Below, piece by piece: positions 48,301 through 55,911 of a stretch of 64,000 nt of DNA. Numbering within the stretch: position 1 is the first letter of the stretch; each line of letters opens with the position of its first letter. Below the pieces are notes generated by a model. The model saw nothing but the letters and a program-made list of their open reading frames with translations, was not told the DNA's origin and ran no database searches. The stretch is taken from contig JAMLJB010000001.1 in the NCBI GenBank assembly GCA_023953835.1, positions 496,001 through 560,000 of the forward strand. The letters are read 5' to 3'. A program made the translations under genes and the position numbers. The DNA comes from Rhizobiaceae bacterium (GTDB lineage Bacteria; Pseudomonadota; Alphaproteobacteria; Rhizobiales; Rhizobiaceae).

Positions 48301-49074
48301 GACCTCAAGGCCGAGGCGGGACTGTTCGCCACCTTCTTCGACGGCGCTGTCACCGAACAGCGGCTCGATCCCCGCATCGGGCTGGCATGGGACTTCATGC
48401 CCGGCCATTCGCTGCGCGGCGGCTATTTCCGGGAAACCGAGGCGGCAAACACCACGACATTGTCGCCCATCGGCATTGTGGGCCTGCAATCGAATCAGGC
48501 GCCGCTCGACGTCGGGGGCTACTCCGACACGTTCGCGGCCCGTTGGGACGCGGAGTGGACGCGCCGTTTCTTCACTTCTGTCGACTACCAGCATCAATCG
48601 CTGCACAATCTGTCGATTCCGATACCGGGATCGATTGAAACGGTGTCGGTCGCGGAAGGAAGCATCGACCGCGTCAGCGGCACCGCCAACCTTTGGCTCG
48701 GCCATGGCTTCGGCCTGTTCGCCAACGCCGCCTATGTCGATTCGAAGGATGAGGACCCCGCAAGCCCCGGCTATGGCGACGCGCTCGCCTATGTTCCCGA
48801 CACGACCGCGCGAGTAGGCATTACCTGGGTCAATCCCGCCAATATCAAGGTCACGCTCGCGGCAAGCTATGTCGGAGACCGAGAAAGCAGCGCTCCCGGC
48901 AGTCCGCTCGACGCATACTGGACCGCAGACGCTTTCCTGACATGGGAGCCGTTCGACAAGCGCTTCGAATTGCAGCTCGCCGCCTACAATCTCTTCGACG
49001 AGGAGTTTCTGGTCGCCCCCAACACCCCCGGCTGGGGCCAGACCTTCACGGGATCGCTCAAGGTCCGCTTCTGA
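45385..49074 (+). CDS. FecR-TPR-outer-membrane beta-barrel fusion protein
   Basis: A 1229-residue exported protein. A signal sequence (residues 1-23, cut near SHA) is followed by a FecR domain (about 58-180) with GDVLRTNALGNLAVLFSDRT, TPAAAAAIRGTDWTMTVEG and a closing VNVAEGEAAVATI. TPR helices fill about 230-600 (AEAAFKRAIELEPMDPVSYA and others). The last 600 residues alternate like a TonB-dependent-type beta-barrel and end SLKVRF, the C-terminal Phe signature recognised by the BAM machinery. No TonB box or plug is obvious. It probably sits in the outer membrane with the FecR/TPR part in the periplasm. Its stop overlaps the cyclase start. Confidence 0.8.
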   Translation: MRGLRRVLLALALGGCAWPSHADILPRSQPAAGTVIARKVGEEVRFIDISGWRGVDVDQDLLPGDVLRTNALGNLAVLFSDRTQVRLGRNTTLVVKQIGTPSETRFSLESGTIWARAERGGQGLTVETPAAAAAIRGTDWTMTVEGDKTSIIVLEGLVEFYNPQGSVNVAEGEAAVATIGQKPSKVVIVDPDDRQQMLYYLSLRNSFGWMPASPLSSPEMRRMREAIGAKPPASRSVEDWLTLAEASLNYDGKAVALAAADHVRGKRLTRAQQARLDLIDALAAGANHDFAGAAKLFRRAAPALDPRRRAIALYGGYFARSLAEPSRAEPEPSAPDSGPYGALAKAWTTGFLKDIPAAIEIIRQAEAKYPDDPSLPAYRAQLAILIDDRSQVEEAIARSLAIDPDDPTALEARSYYKSGIQSDLKGALADIERAAALAPGSSSAWNAMGNIHSARGGMREAEAAFKRAIELEPMDPVSYANLAILYLDQDRVAEAKVLIDKALELDPAFEVALTARGRYHLQTGELEKGVDDLLAASTVNPAYSQGLLLLSAGYYESGQREPAEQALENADRLDPNDPVTADYETAIAIDDYDSDRAIASAQDALRRSRARGGDYAPVSANTDAGSTLNEAFRLQGLDAWGRFYSDSAFDAFSGAAYVDQAVTGSADPFTSDITYGGNAVVPTINDAGFSALFQGLMFSPEMISGRSRSANLIRRPFVEGAIGGGFVKSGTDWKPTGEAELQSFQAGPIPWSFYGNVKWQPSQEYRQYLAPGTAIPYTDFTLDFEPFSGTGYITARPTPNDRIVTYIDIQDVTEKFVDSHVDIDIPTLFYNALDYNRDVRTRSTTGAVGWSHTFGYHNVLNAAAFVSGFKQTSDSLAESFILPFLPGIPITTQHDIAESDETTYLGALNHTVEIGDVVWRYGVEGGQVNLDQSLTSTFGFPLVGGSVTSRASAETDVTFGRVYLDASTQITTDLKAEAGLFATFFDGAVTEQRLDPRIGLAWDFMPGHSLRGGYFRETEAANTTTLSPIGIVGLQSNQAPLDVGGYSDTFAARWDAEWTRRFFTSVDYQHQSLHNLSIPIPGSIETVSVAEGSIDRVSGTANLWLGHGFGLFANAAYVDSKDEDPASPGYGDALAYVPDTTARVGITWVNPANIKVTLAASYVGDRESSAPGSPLDAYWTADAFLTWEPFDKRFELQLAAYNLFDEEFLVAPNTPGWGQTFTGSLKVRF

Positions 49075-51059
49075 TGGACGCGCCGTGGTGGACACGCCAG
49101 TCTGCCCGGCGCAACGCCGAAAGGCGCGTCGCAGCGCCGGATCGAAGGAAGGGCCTCGTGGCGACCGCCCTGCTCATCGGGCTTCTGGTTTCGGCGCTGG
49201 CCCAGACAAGGCCGTGGCAGCTTTTCGACGCGCGCGTCTTCGACTACCTGTCCACGACATTGCCGCCTGAGCGGCCATCGGACGGCCCGGTGATCGTGGC
49301 GATCGATGAACCTTCGCTCGCCGAAATCGGCAGGCAATGGCCGTGGCCGCGTGACCTTCATGCCCGTCTGGTCGCGGCGCTGCGCGCGGCCGGAGCGAAA
49401 TCGATCGGTCTCGACATCATCTTCGCGGAGCCCTCGACGCCGCAAGCCGATACGGCGCTCGCCGCCGTCATGGGGCCGGACGTGGTGCTGGCCGCCGACA
49501 TCTCGCTGATCGAGACGCCGCAGGCCAGCCAGTTGCTGCGCACGGAACCCCTGCCGGAACTGATGGCTTCCGGCACACGATCCGGCGTCGCTTCCATCGC
49601 GCTCGACCGCGACGGGGCGGCGCGGCGCATGCCCGCCTATGTGGACGGCTTCGCAAAGACAATGCTCGGCACGGAAGCGGTTACGCCTGAGCGCGGGGCG
49701 CTGATGCAGAGCTTCGGCCCGGCCCGGACCTATCCGACCGTCTCCTACTATCAGGCGCTCGATCCCGGCGCCTTTCTTCCTCCCGACACATTCCGCGATC
49801 GTCCGGTCATTGTCGGCCTGTCCATGCAGGCAGCACCGAAGACCGACGCAGGCGGCGCCGACGCTTACGCGACATCCTGGAGCGCGCGCACCGGCACGCT
49901 GGTCCCCGGCGCCGAAATACAGGCGACCGTCTACGACAATCTCTCGGGTGGGCTGTTCGTGCGCCCTGCGCCCGTCTGGGTCGCGCTCGCCACGTCGCTT
50001 GCGGCGGCGGGGCTGGCGGCGCTGATGGCATGGCGCGGCACGAGCTGGAGAACGTTCGCCGTCGCGCTGGCGGGAATTGCCGTCATCGCGGTCGCTTCCT
50101 TCGTGCTTTTGCGCTGGGGCAGGCTCTATGTCGCGCCGACCGCCCCTGCCCTTGCCTTCGCGGTCGTATCGCTTGCGCAAGGGGCGCGCGATTTCGCGGC
50201 GGAGCGACGCCTGCGCCGTGAAATCACGCGGGCCTTCTCGCAATATCTGTCGCCGGAACTGGTGCGCCAGCTCACGCTCGACCCCGACAAGCTCAAGCTC
50301 GGCGGCGAGCGGCGCACGCTCAGCATTCTCTTCTGCGACGTGCGCGGCTTCACCACCATTTCGGAGCAGATGAAGGACAGCCCGGAGCGGCTGACCGCGC
50401 TTGTGAACCGCCTGCTCAACCCGCTCTCCGACGCCGTGATCGAGGCGGGCGGCACCATCGACAAATATATCGGCGACTGCATCATGGCCTTCTGGAACGC
50501 ACCGCTCGACGACCCGGACCATGCGCCCCATGCCGTGCAGGCCGCGCTCGGCATGCTTGCCGCGCTCGACAGGCTGAATTCCGAGCTTGCAAGCGAAGCC
50601 GCCGTGCTCGGCGAACAGGTCATCGCGCTGAAGATCGGGGTCGGCATCAACACCGGCGATTGCGTGGTGGGCAATATGGGGTCGGAAAAGCGCTTCGACT
50701 ATTCGGCGCTGGGCGACGCGGTCAACCTCGCATCGCGGCTCGAAGGCCAGACCAAGAGCTATGGCGTTTCGATCCTGCTCGGGGCCGAAACGGCCCGTCT
50801 TGCCGCCGCACAGTTGCCGGTCATCGAACTCGACCGCGTCTCCGTCAAGGGAAAGTCCGAAACGGCCACCATATCGACGGTGCTCTCCGCGCAGCCCGAC
50901 GACTCGGTCATTGCCGCGCATCGCGCATTTCTTGACGACTACTATGGTGGCCGCACGCAAAAGGCGATTGCCCACCTGCACGGTCTTGAAGAAGCCCTTC
51001 CTGAGTTGCGCGCCTATTATCTGCGCCAGCGCAGGAGGCTTCTCGAAGCGCCCGCCTGA
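49074..51059 (+). CDS. CHASE2 domain class III adenylate/guanylate cyclase
   Basis: A 661-residue inner-membrane receptor cyclase. One membrane segment (about 27-43) precedes a periplasmic CHASE2 domain (about 50-295, with VIVAIDEPSLAEIG and GLDIIFAEP), then three membrane segments (302-320, 328-346, 352-369) and a class III cyclase domain (about 410-600). Catalytic residues are present: metal-binding Asp422 (LFCDVRGFT) and Asp468 (KYIGDCIMAFW), purine-selecting Lys464 and Asp548, and Asn551/Arg555 in NLASR. The Lys/Asp pair favours ATP, so cAMP is the expected product. ATG 49074 overlaps the upstream stop (TGATG), showing tight coupling to the barrel protein. Confidence 0.9.
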   Translation: MDAPWWTRQSARRNAERRVAAPDRRKGLVATALLIGLLVSALAQTRPWQLFDARVFDYLSTTLPPERPSDGPVIVAIDEPSLAEIGRQWPWPRDLHARLVAALRAAGAKSIGLDIIFAEPSTPQADTALAAVMGPDVVLAADISLIETPQASQLLRTEPLPELMASGTRSGVASIALDRDGAARRMPAYVDGFAKTMLGTEAVTPERGALMQSFGPARTYPTVSYYQALDPGAFLPPDTFRDRPVIVGLSMQAAPKTDAGGADAYATSWSARTGTLVPGAEIQATVYDNLSGGLFVRPAPVWVALATSLAAAGLAALMAWRGTSWRTFAVALAGIAVIAVASFVLLRWGRLYVAPTAPALAFAVVSLAQGARDFAAERRLRREITRAFSQYLSPELVRQLTLDPDKLKLGGERRTLSILFCDVRGFTTISEQMKDSPERLTALVNRLLNPLSDAVIEAGGTIDKYIGDCIMAFWNAPLDDPDHAPHAVQAALGMLAALDRLNSELASEAAVLGEQVIALKIGVGINTGDCVVGNMGSEKRFDYSALGDAVNLASRLEGQTKSYGVSILLGAETARLAAAQLPVIELDRVSVKGKSETATISTVLSAQPDDSVIAAHRAFLDDYYGGRTQKAIAHLHGLEEALPELRAYYLRQRRRLLEAPA

Positions 51060-51114
51060 GCGAGAGACAAAATGCGCAGTGGTGCATGTCCGTGCACAAT
51101 GCTAGTCCGCCTGC

Positions 51115-51846
51115 ATGTCAGGCGTGCGAAAAGATGTTCATTCGGCGGGCATACCCGTGCTGTGCGTGTCATGCGAGGCGCGCCATAGGGGCGTTTGCGG
51201 CGCGCTGGAGCCTGAGCAGCTCGTCGCGCTCGCCAGGACATCGTCCAAGCACCGCGCCACGGAAGGCGAGGTGCTGGTCGGCGACGCGCAGGATGTCGAG
51301 CGCTACTCCAACCTGCTGTCCGGCGTCGTAAAGCTCACCAAGACCCTGTCCGACGGACGTCAGCAGATCGTCGGGCTGCAATTCGCGCCGGATTTCATCG
51401 GCAGGCCGTTTCGCGCGGAGAGCGACCTGACCGCCGAGGCGGCGACCGGCGTCGAACTCTGCTCCTTTCCGCGCCGCGCGATCGAGCGGATGATGGCGGA
51501 CCAGCCGGACCTCGAACACAGGCTGCTCCAGCAGACGCTGAAGGAACTCGACCAGGCGCGCGAATGGATGCTGACGCTCGGGAGAAAATCCGCATCCGAA
51601 AAGGTCGCCTCCTTCCTGCTGATGATCGCAAGGAACATAAACCCTGCCGGAGGACCCGGCACGCGCAACGTCGCCTTTGACCTGCCCCTGTCGCGCGCCG
51701 ACATTGCCGATTTCCTCGGGCTCACCATCGAGACCGTCTCGCGCCAGATGACGCGTCTCAGAACCGAAGACATCATCCGCATCGAGAACAATCGCCACGT
51801 CATCGTGGATGATCTCGGAAGGCTCGCCGTTCGCGCGGGGGATTGA
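51115..51846 (+). CDS. fnrN: oxygen-sensing Crp/Fnr-family regulator (FnrN type)
   Basis: A 243-residue transcription factor. Cys17, Cys20 and Cys28 (VLCVSCEARHRGVC) plus Cys116 (VELCSF) have the spacing that ligates the oxygen-labile [4Fe-4S] cluster of FNR. A cNMP-binding-fold beta roll follows, and the C-terminal helix-turn-helix (LSRADIADFLGLTIETVSRQ) carries the E-x2-S-R residues that read TTGAT. The cysteines argue for oxygen rather than cAMP sensing despite the cyclase upstream. It probably activates low-oxygen genes, including hemN just downstream. Confidence 0.9.
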   Translation: MSGVRKDVHSAGIPVLCVSCEARHRGVCGALEPEQLVALARTSSKHRATEGEVLVGDAQDVERYSNLLSGVVKLTKTLSDGRQQIVGLQFAPDFIGRPFRAESDLTAEAATGVELCSFPRRAIERMMADQPDLEHRLLQQTLKELDQAREWMLTLGRKSASEKVASFLLMIARNINPAGGPGTRNVAFDLPLSRADIADFLGLTIETVSRQMTRLRTEDIIRIENNRHVIVDDLGRLAVRAGD

Positions 51847-51856
51847 CCTGAATCAA
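51843..51856 (+). promoter_or_regulatory. FNR/FixK box upstream of hemN
   Basis: TTGACCTGAATCAA matches the palindromic consensus TTGAT-N4-ATCAA at nine of ten fixed positions. It overlaps the fnrN stop codon and lies 56 bases before the hemN start, a fitting distance for activation by FnrN or FixK. Confidence 0.8.
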
Positions 51857-51911
51857 CGAGCATGGCGGCGATCCATGCCAATGAGTGGCATCCGCACCGG
51901 AGTTGGATGCC

Positions 51912-53255
51912 ATGATGGCCTCGTCACATCGCGCGCTCGAAACCAATGTTCCGCGCTACACCAGCTACCCCACCGCGCCGCACTTCCATTCCGGTGTGAA
52001 CGCGACGCAGGTCGGAGAATGGCTCGACGCGATTTCGGATGGCGAGGCGCTTTCGCTCTATCTCCACATTCCCTATTGCGACCGCCTCTGCTGGTTCTGC
52101 GCATGTCACACCAAGCAGACGTTGCGCTATGAGCCAGTCGCGACCTATCTCGAAGCGCTGAAGGCCGAAATCCGCACGATCGGCGGCAGGATCGCGGGCC
52201 GCGCGGTCGTGCGCGCCATTCACTGGGGCGGCGGGTCGCCGACCATGCTGAAGCCTGAGGACATGCAGGCATTGCGTGCCGAACTCGAAGCGCATTTTTG
52301 TGTAGCCCCCGACGCGGAATTCAGCGTCGAGATCGAGCCGAACGACATGGACGCCGCGCGTCTCGAAACATTGGCGGCCATCAGCCTGACGCGCGCCAGC
52401 CTCGGCGTTCAGGATTTCGACGCACGGGTGCAGCAGGCGATCAACCGCGAGCAGAGCTTCGCACTGACCGCGAGCGTCGTCCACGGCCTGCGCGCGCACG
52501 GCATCGCCTCGATCAATCTCGACCTGCTCTACGGCCTTCCCCACCAGACGCTCGACACGCTCGCTGCAACGCTCGACCAGGCGCTTTCGCTGCGGCCCGA
52601 CCGGATTGCGTTGTTCGGCTATGCGCACGTGCCCTGGTTCAAGAAGCACCAGACCATGATCGACGAAACGGTGCTGCCGAACGGACCGCAGCGGCTGGAG
52701 CAGTCGCTGGTCGCCGCCGCGCGCATCGCCGCCGACGGCTATACCCGCATCGGCATCGACCATTTTGCGCTGCCGCAGGACAGTCTTGCGCGCGCTGCCC
52801 GCGAAGGCCGCCTGCGCCGCAATTTCCAGGGCTACACCGACGACAGTTGCGAAACGCTGATCGGACTTGGGCCGTCATCGGTCAGCCGCTACCGGCAGGG
52901 TTATGCCCAGAACACCGTTTCCACCTCCGAATATGGCCGCATCGTTTCTGCGGGCGAACTGGCGGCGCAGCGCGGCATCGCGCTTTCGACCGACGACCGC
53001 GTGCGCGGATGGACGATAGAGCGGCTCATGTGCGATTTCGCGTTCGACAGCCGCGCCTTGACCGAGCGCTTCGGCGCATCGGCCATGGCCGTGCTGGCCG
53101 AGGCCGCCGTGCTCAGCCAGAACAGCCCGCAATCCGGCCTTCGGCGCGAGGGCGACCGTTTCGTCATCGAAGACCGCATGCAGGCAAGGCTGGTTGCCGC
53201 GATGTTCGATCCCTACTTCACCAAGGGCAACGCACGCCATTCGGCTGCGGTCTGA
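51912..53255 (+). CDS. hemN: oxygen-independent coproporphyrinogen III oxidase
   Basis: HemN is a radical SAM enzyme that makes protoporphyrinogen IX from coproporphyrinogen III without oxygen. The 447-residue protein has the cluster motif YCDRLCWFCACH (Cys56, Cys60, Cys63) preceded by LYLHIP, the GGGSPTML glycine motif, and the SAM-binding INLDLLYGLPHQT. Substrate-contact residues near the N-terminus (VPRYTSYPTAPHF) mark it as HemN rather than HemW. Start ATG 51912 or 51915. The upstream FNR box fits induction at low oxygen. Convergent with the kinase gene. Confidence 0.95.
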   Translation: MMASSHRALETNVPRYTSYPTAPHFHSGVNATQVGEWLDAISDGEALSLYLHIPYCDRLCWFCACHTKQTLRYEPVATYLEALKAEIRTIGGRIAGRAVVRAIHWGGGSPTMLKPEDMQALRAELEAHFCVAPDAEFSVEIEPNDMDAARLETLAAISLTRASLGVQDFDARVQQAINREQSFALTASVVHGLRAHGIASINLDLLYGLPHQTLDTLAATLDQALSLRPDRIALFGYAHVPWFKKHQTMIDETVLPNGPQRLEQSLVAAARIAADGYTRIGIDHFALPQDSLARAAREGRLRRNFQGYTDDSCETLIGLGPSSVSRYRQGYAQNTVSTSEYGRIVSAGELAAQRGIALSTDDRVRGWTIERLMCDFAFDSRALTERFGASAMAVLAEAAVLSQNSPQSGLRREGDRFVIEDRMQARLVAAMFDPYFTKGNARHSAAV

Positions 53256-53256
53256 A

Positions 53257-54741
53257 CTATCGCAGATCCTTCAACCGTTCATAGAGCTGCGCCTGCCGCG
53301 TGGAAAGCGCCTGCCATGACGGAAAGCTTGCGCTGTCCGGCTCGATGCGTTCGGCGATGCGCGACATGGCGCGCAGGGCCGACTTGAAATCGGCGTGCCA
53401 TCCGGCGCCCACCGCCGCCGTGACGCCCGCGCCCAGCGCCGAAGCCTCGTTGGAATGACTGCGGATCACCGGCAGGCCGGTCGAATCGGCGATCATGCGC
53501 ACCCAGAGCGGGCTGCCGGCTCCTCCGCCAATGGCGATGATGCGGTCAATCTCCACGCCGGAAAGGCGCATCTGTTCGATGGCGCGCGCAAATTCAAGCG
53601 TGATCGCTTCGAGCGACGCCCGGTAGAGATGTCCCATCCCTGTTTCCGGGCTCATTCCTGTGAAGGTCGCGCGCGCCTCCTCGTTCCAGTGCGGGTCCAT
53701 GCAGCCCAGAAGATAGGAGCAGACCATGACACCGTCGGAGCCGATCGGAAGCCGCGCAGCCTCCGCTTCGAGCCGCCCGAATATTTCCGGGTCGCTTCGC
53801 CCGCCCGCAAATGTGTCCAGCAGCCAGTTCACGAAAAAGGCCCCGCCGCGCTGGCACGTTTCCAGCAGGTAGCCTTCGCCGGTCGGCGACACGAGCGTGC
53901 GCCAGTAGCGGCTGAGCGCAGCGGTGGGCGACCACGAGCCGCCAACGACCGCCGTGCCGAGATTCAGGTAGACCGCGCCCGGCTCGATTGCGCCGACGCC
54001 AAGCGCGGCGCAATGGCCGTCGCCGCCCGCCGCATAGACCGCCGTCCCCGCCACAAGGCCGGTCATGCCCGCCGTCTCGCGGCCAATCCGGCCGACCTCT
54101 TCGCCGGGTCGATGAAGCTTCGGCAGCTTCGACAGCGGAATGCCGAGGCTGTCCAATATTTCCTTCGACCATTCCTTTCGATCGATGTCGAAAATCCCGA
54201 ACGGGTCGGCGCTGGTCCAACTCGCCCCCGCCTCACCGGTCAGCTTGAGTGTGAGAAAATCGTGCACGCTCATGATGTGCGCTGCGCGGTCGAGCAATTC
54301 CGGCTGGTGCTCTCGGAAATAGCGCAGGCGATAGACGCACGGAATGATGCTGACCGGCTTGCCTGTGATCGCGTGCAGGCGTTCCGCGCCGATCTCCGTC
54401 GCCAGCGGCTCCGTCATCGCGCGCGCCCGGCTGTCGAGCCACAGCGTCGCGGGCGCGAGTGGGCGATGCGCCTCGTCCAGCAGCACCATTGTTTCGCGCT
54501 GGTTGGAGATGGCGACGCCGTCGATGCGCGCCGCATCGATCTGCGAGGTCAAGGTGCGGAGCGCCGAGGCGGCGGCGGTCCACCAGTCGTCGGCATTCTG
54601 CTCCGCGTGATCCGGCTTCGGAATGCTGATCTGGTGCGGGGCGCGGCCCTCGGCGCGCGGCGTGCCGTCCGCCGTCCAGGCGATGGCCTTGACCGATTGC
54701 GTCGACGAATCGATGCCGACCACATAGCGCTCTTCAGTCAT
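53257..54741 (-). CDS. FGGY-family carbohydrate kinase
   Basis: A 494-residue sugar kinase of the xylulokinase/glycerol kinase group. The N-terminal phosphate motif is VGIDSSTQSVKAIAWT (residues 8-23), ISNQRETMVLLDE contributes the sugar site, and GGGAGSPLWVRMIADSTG is the C-terminal FGGY signature. It would phosphorylate a ketose or polyol entering through the ABC transporter encoded across the intergenic region. GGGAGGAG precedes ATG 54741. It is downstream of the SorC-type regulator on the same strand. Confidence 0.9.
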   Translation of the reverse strand: MTEERYVVGIDSSTQSVKAIAWTADGTPRAEGRAPHQISIPKPDHAEQNADDWWTAAASALRTLTSQIDAARIDGVAISNQRETMVLLDEAHRPLAPATLWLDSRARAMTEPLATEIGAERLHAITGKPVSIIPCVYRLRYFREHQPELLDRAAHIMSVHDFLTLKLTGEAGASWTSADPFGIFDIDRKEWSKEILDSLGIPLSKLPKLHRPGEEVGRIGRETAGMTGLVAGTAVYAAGGDGHCAALGVGAIEPGAVYLNLGTAVVGGSWSPTAALSRYWRTLVSPTGEGYLLETCQRGGAFFVNWLLDTFAGGRSDPEIFGRLEAEAARLPIGSDGVMVCSYLLGCMDPHWNEEARATFTGMSPETGMGHLYRASLEAITLEFARAIEQMRLSGVEIDRIIAIGGGAGSPLWVRMIADSTGLPVIRSHSNEASALGAGVTAAVGAGWHADFKSALRAMSRIAERIEPDSASFPSWQALSTRQAQLYERLKDLR

Positions 54742-54811
54742 GCACTCCTCCCGACGCATGCGCAGTTTTGACGCGTTGCGGATGGCCCGCAACGCCGTCA
54801 CGACAATCGAC

Positions 54812-55795
54812 CTACCCCGCGAGCAGGGCCTCTCCCGTTGCAATGTCAGTGACGAAATGTGTCGCGTAACCGGCGGCCAGCGTCGCGCCAATCGCCGCGA
54901 TCTTCGTCGGTCCGCCCGCCAGGCAGATGCGGCTCGGCACCTGCTTCAGTTCCTCAAGCGTGATGCCGACCATGCGGTCGTCATGCGGACCCCCGACCGA
55001 CTTGCCGTCCTTGTCGATGAAGCGCCCGAGAATGACCGCGATGGAGCCGCGCTCCACATAGTCGTCGATCTCGGCCTTGCTGGCGATCCCCGAGGCGCGC
55101 ACGGTGCTCTTCGGCCCGATGTCGCCGACGCCGAACAGGATGCGGTTCGCCGAATGCACAAGGTGCATCTGTTTTTTCAGGACCGGCTCCCCAAGCAGCA
55201 TCTCCTTGAGTTCGGGGGTCGAAAGCACGGCGGGCGCGAGCAGGTTGACGCAGCGCGCATTGATCCGGTTCGACAGCAGCGAGGTGCAAAGCTCGGCGGA
55301 AAAATCGGGCTCGCCGGTCGAACTTCCGCAGACCTGCACGACCGTGACATTCTTCACCGGGCGCGGCAGCGAAATACGGTCCGCCGCCGCCAGAACGGTG
55401 CGCCCCCACGCGACGCCGATGATGTCGCCGTCCTCGATCTGGTCGGCCAGCACCCGCGCGCCCGCGTCGCCCAGTCGCCGGGACAGGCCCGCCTCGTCGC
55501 TCGACGGAATGACAAACGCGCCTTCCAGCCCGTACTTTTCCAGCAATGCGCGGGCGACACGCGTACGGCCACCTGCCTTCGGGCTGATGTTGACGGAAAC
55601 GATGCCGCGCTCGCGCGCCTCCTGAAGGTAGTTCACGATGGTCGCCCGTGAGACATGCATCGTCTTGGCGATCTCGCTCTGCGTAAGCTGGTCGGCGTAA
55701 TAGAGCCACGCCGCCCACATCACCGCATCGTCGAACTCCGTTGGAATGCTGGCGCCCGGCCCTCCCCCATTCTTCGAGCGTGCTTTTTCTTTCAT
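54812..55795 (-). CDS. SorC/DeoR-type sugar-binding transcriptional regulator
   Basis: A 327-residue regulator. The helix-turn-helix lies near residues 27-58 (AAWLYYADQLTQSEIAKTMH), and the rest is a SorC effector domain that binds phosphorylated sugars (GVAWGRTVLAAADRI, and VQVCGSSTGEPDFSAEL with the Gly-rich loop). It should control both the kinase arm and the rightward transport/catabolic arm through the TGTCA array in the gap before it. ATG 55795 is chosen over a TTG-type upstream extension. Confidence 0.9.
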   Translation of the reverse strand: MKEKARSKNGGGPGASIPTEFDDAVMWAAWLYYADQLTQSEIAKTMHVSRATIVNYLQEARERGIVSVNISPKAGGRTRVARALLEKYGLEGAFVIPSSDEAGLSRRLGDAGARVLADQIEDGDIIGVAWGRTVLAAADRISLPRPVKNVTVVQVCGSSTGEPDFSAELCTSLLSNRINARCVNLLAPAVLSTPELKEMLLGEPVLKKQMHLVHSANRILFGVGDIGPKSTVRASGIASKAEIDDYVERGSIAVILGRFIDKDGKSVGGPHDDRMVGITLEELKQVPSRICLAGGPTKIAAIGATLAAGYATHFVTDIATGEALLAG

Positions 55796-55826
55796 GGCGG
55801 CAATATCTGCCCACAGCCCATGCATT

Positions 55827-55876
55827 TGTCAACGCGCCCTGTCATGTGTATTGACAATTGACATCTGATGTTGTCA
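55827..55876. promoter_or_regulatory. TGTCA motif array, probable operator of the SorC-type regulator
   Basis: TGTCA occurs at 55827, 55840 and 55872, and its complement TGACA at 55852 and 55859, giving one wide inverted repeat (TGACAA at 55852, TTGTCA at 55871). The cluster lies 32 bases before the regulator start in one direction and about 35 bases before the dehydrogenase start in the other. Confidence 0.6.
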
Positions 55877-55911
55877 CTTGTCTCAAACCGCTGCAAAAGA
55901 CGGACAGAAAA

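Noticed and set aside
51115..51846. The Crp/Fnr regulator as the cAMP receptor of the upstream cyclase
   Set aside because: Four cysteines in FNR spacing indicate an iron-sulfur oxygen sensor rather than a cyclic-nucleotide receptor.
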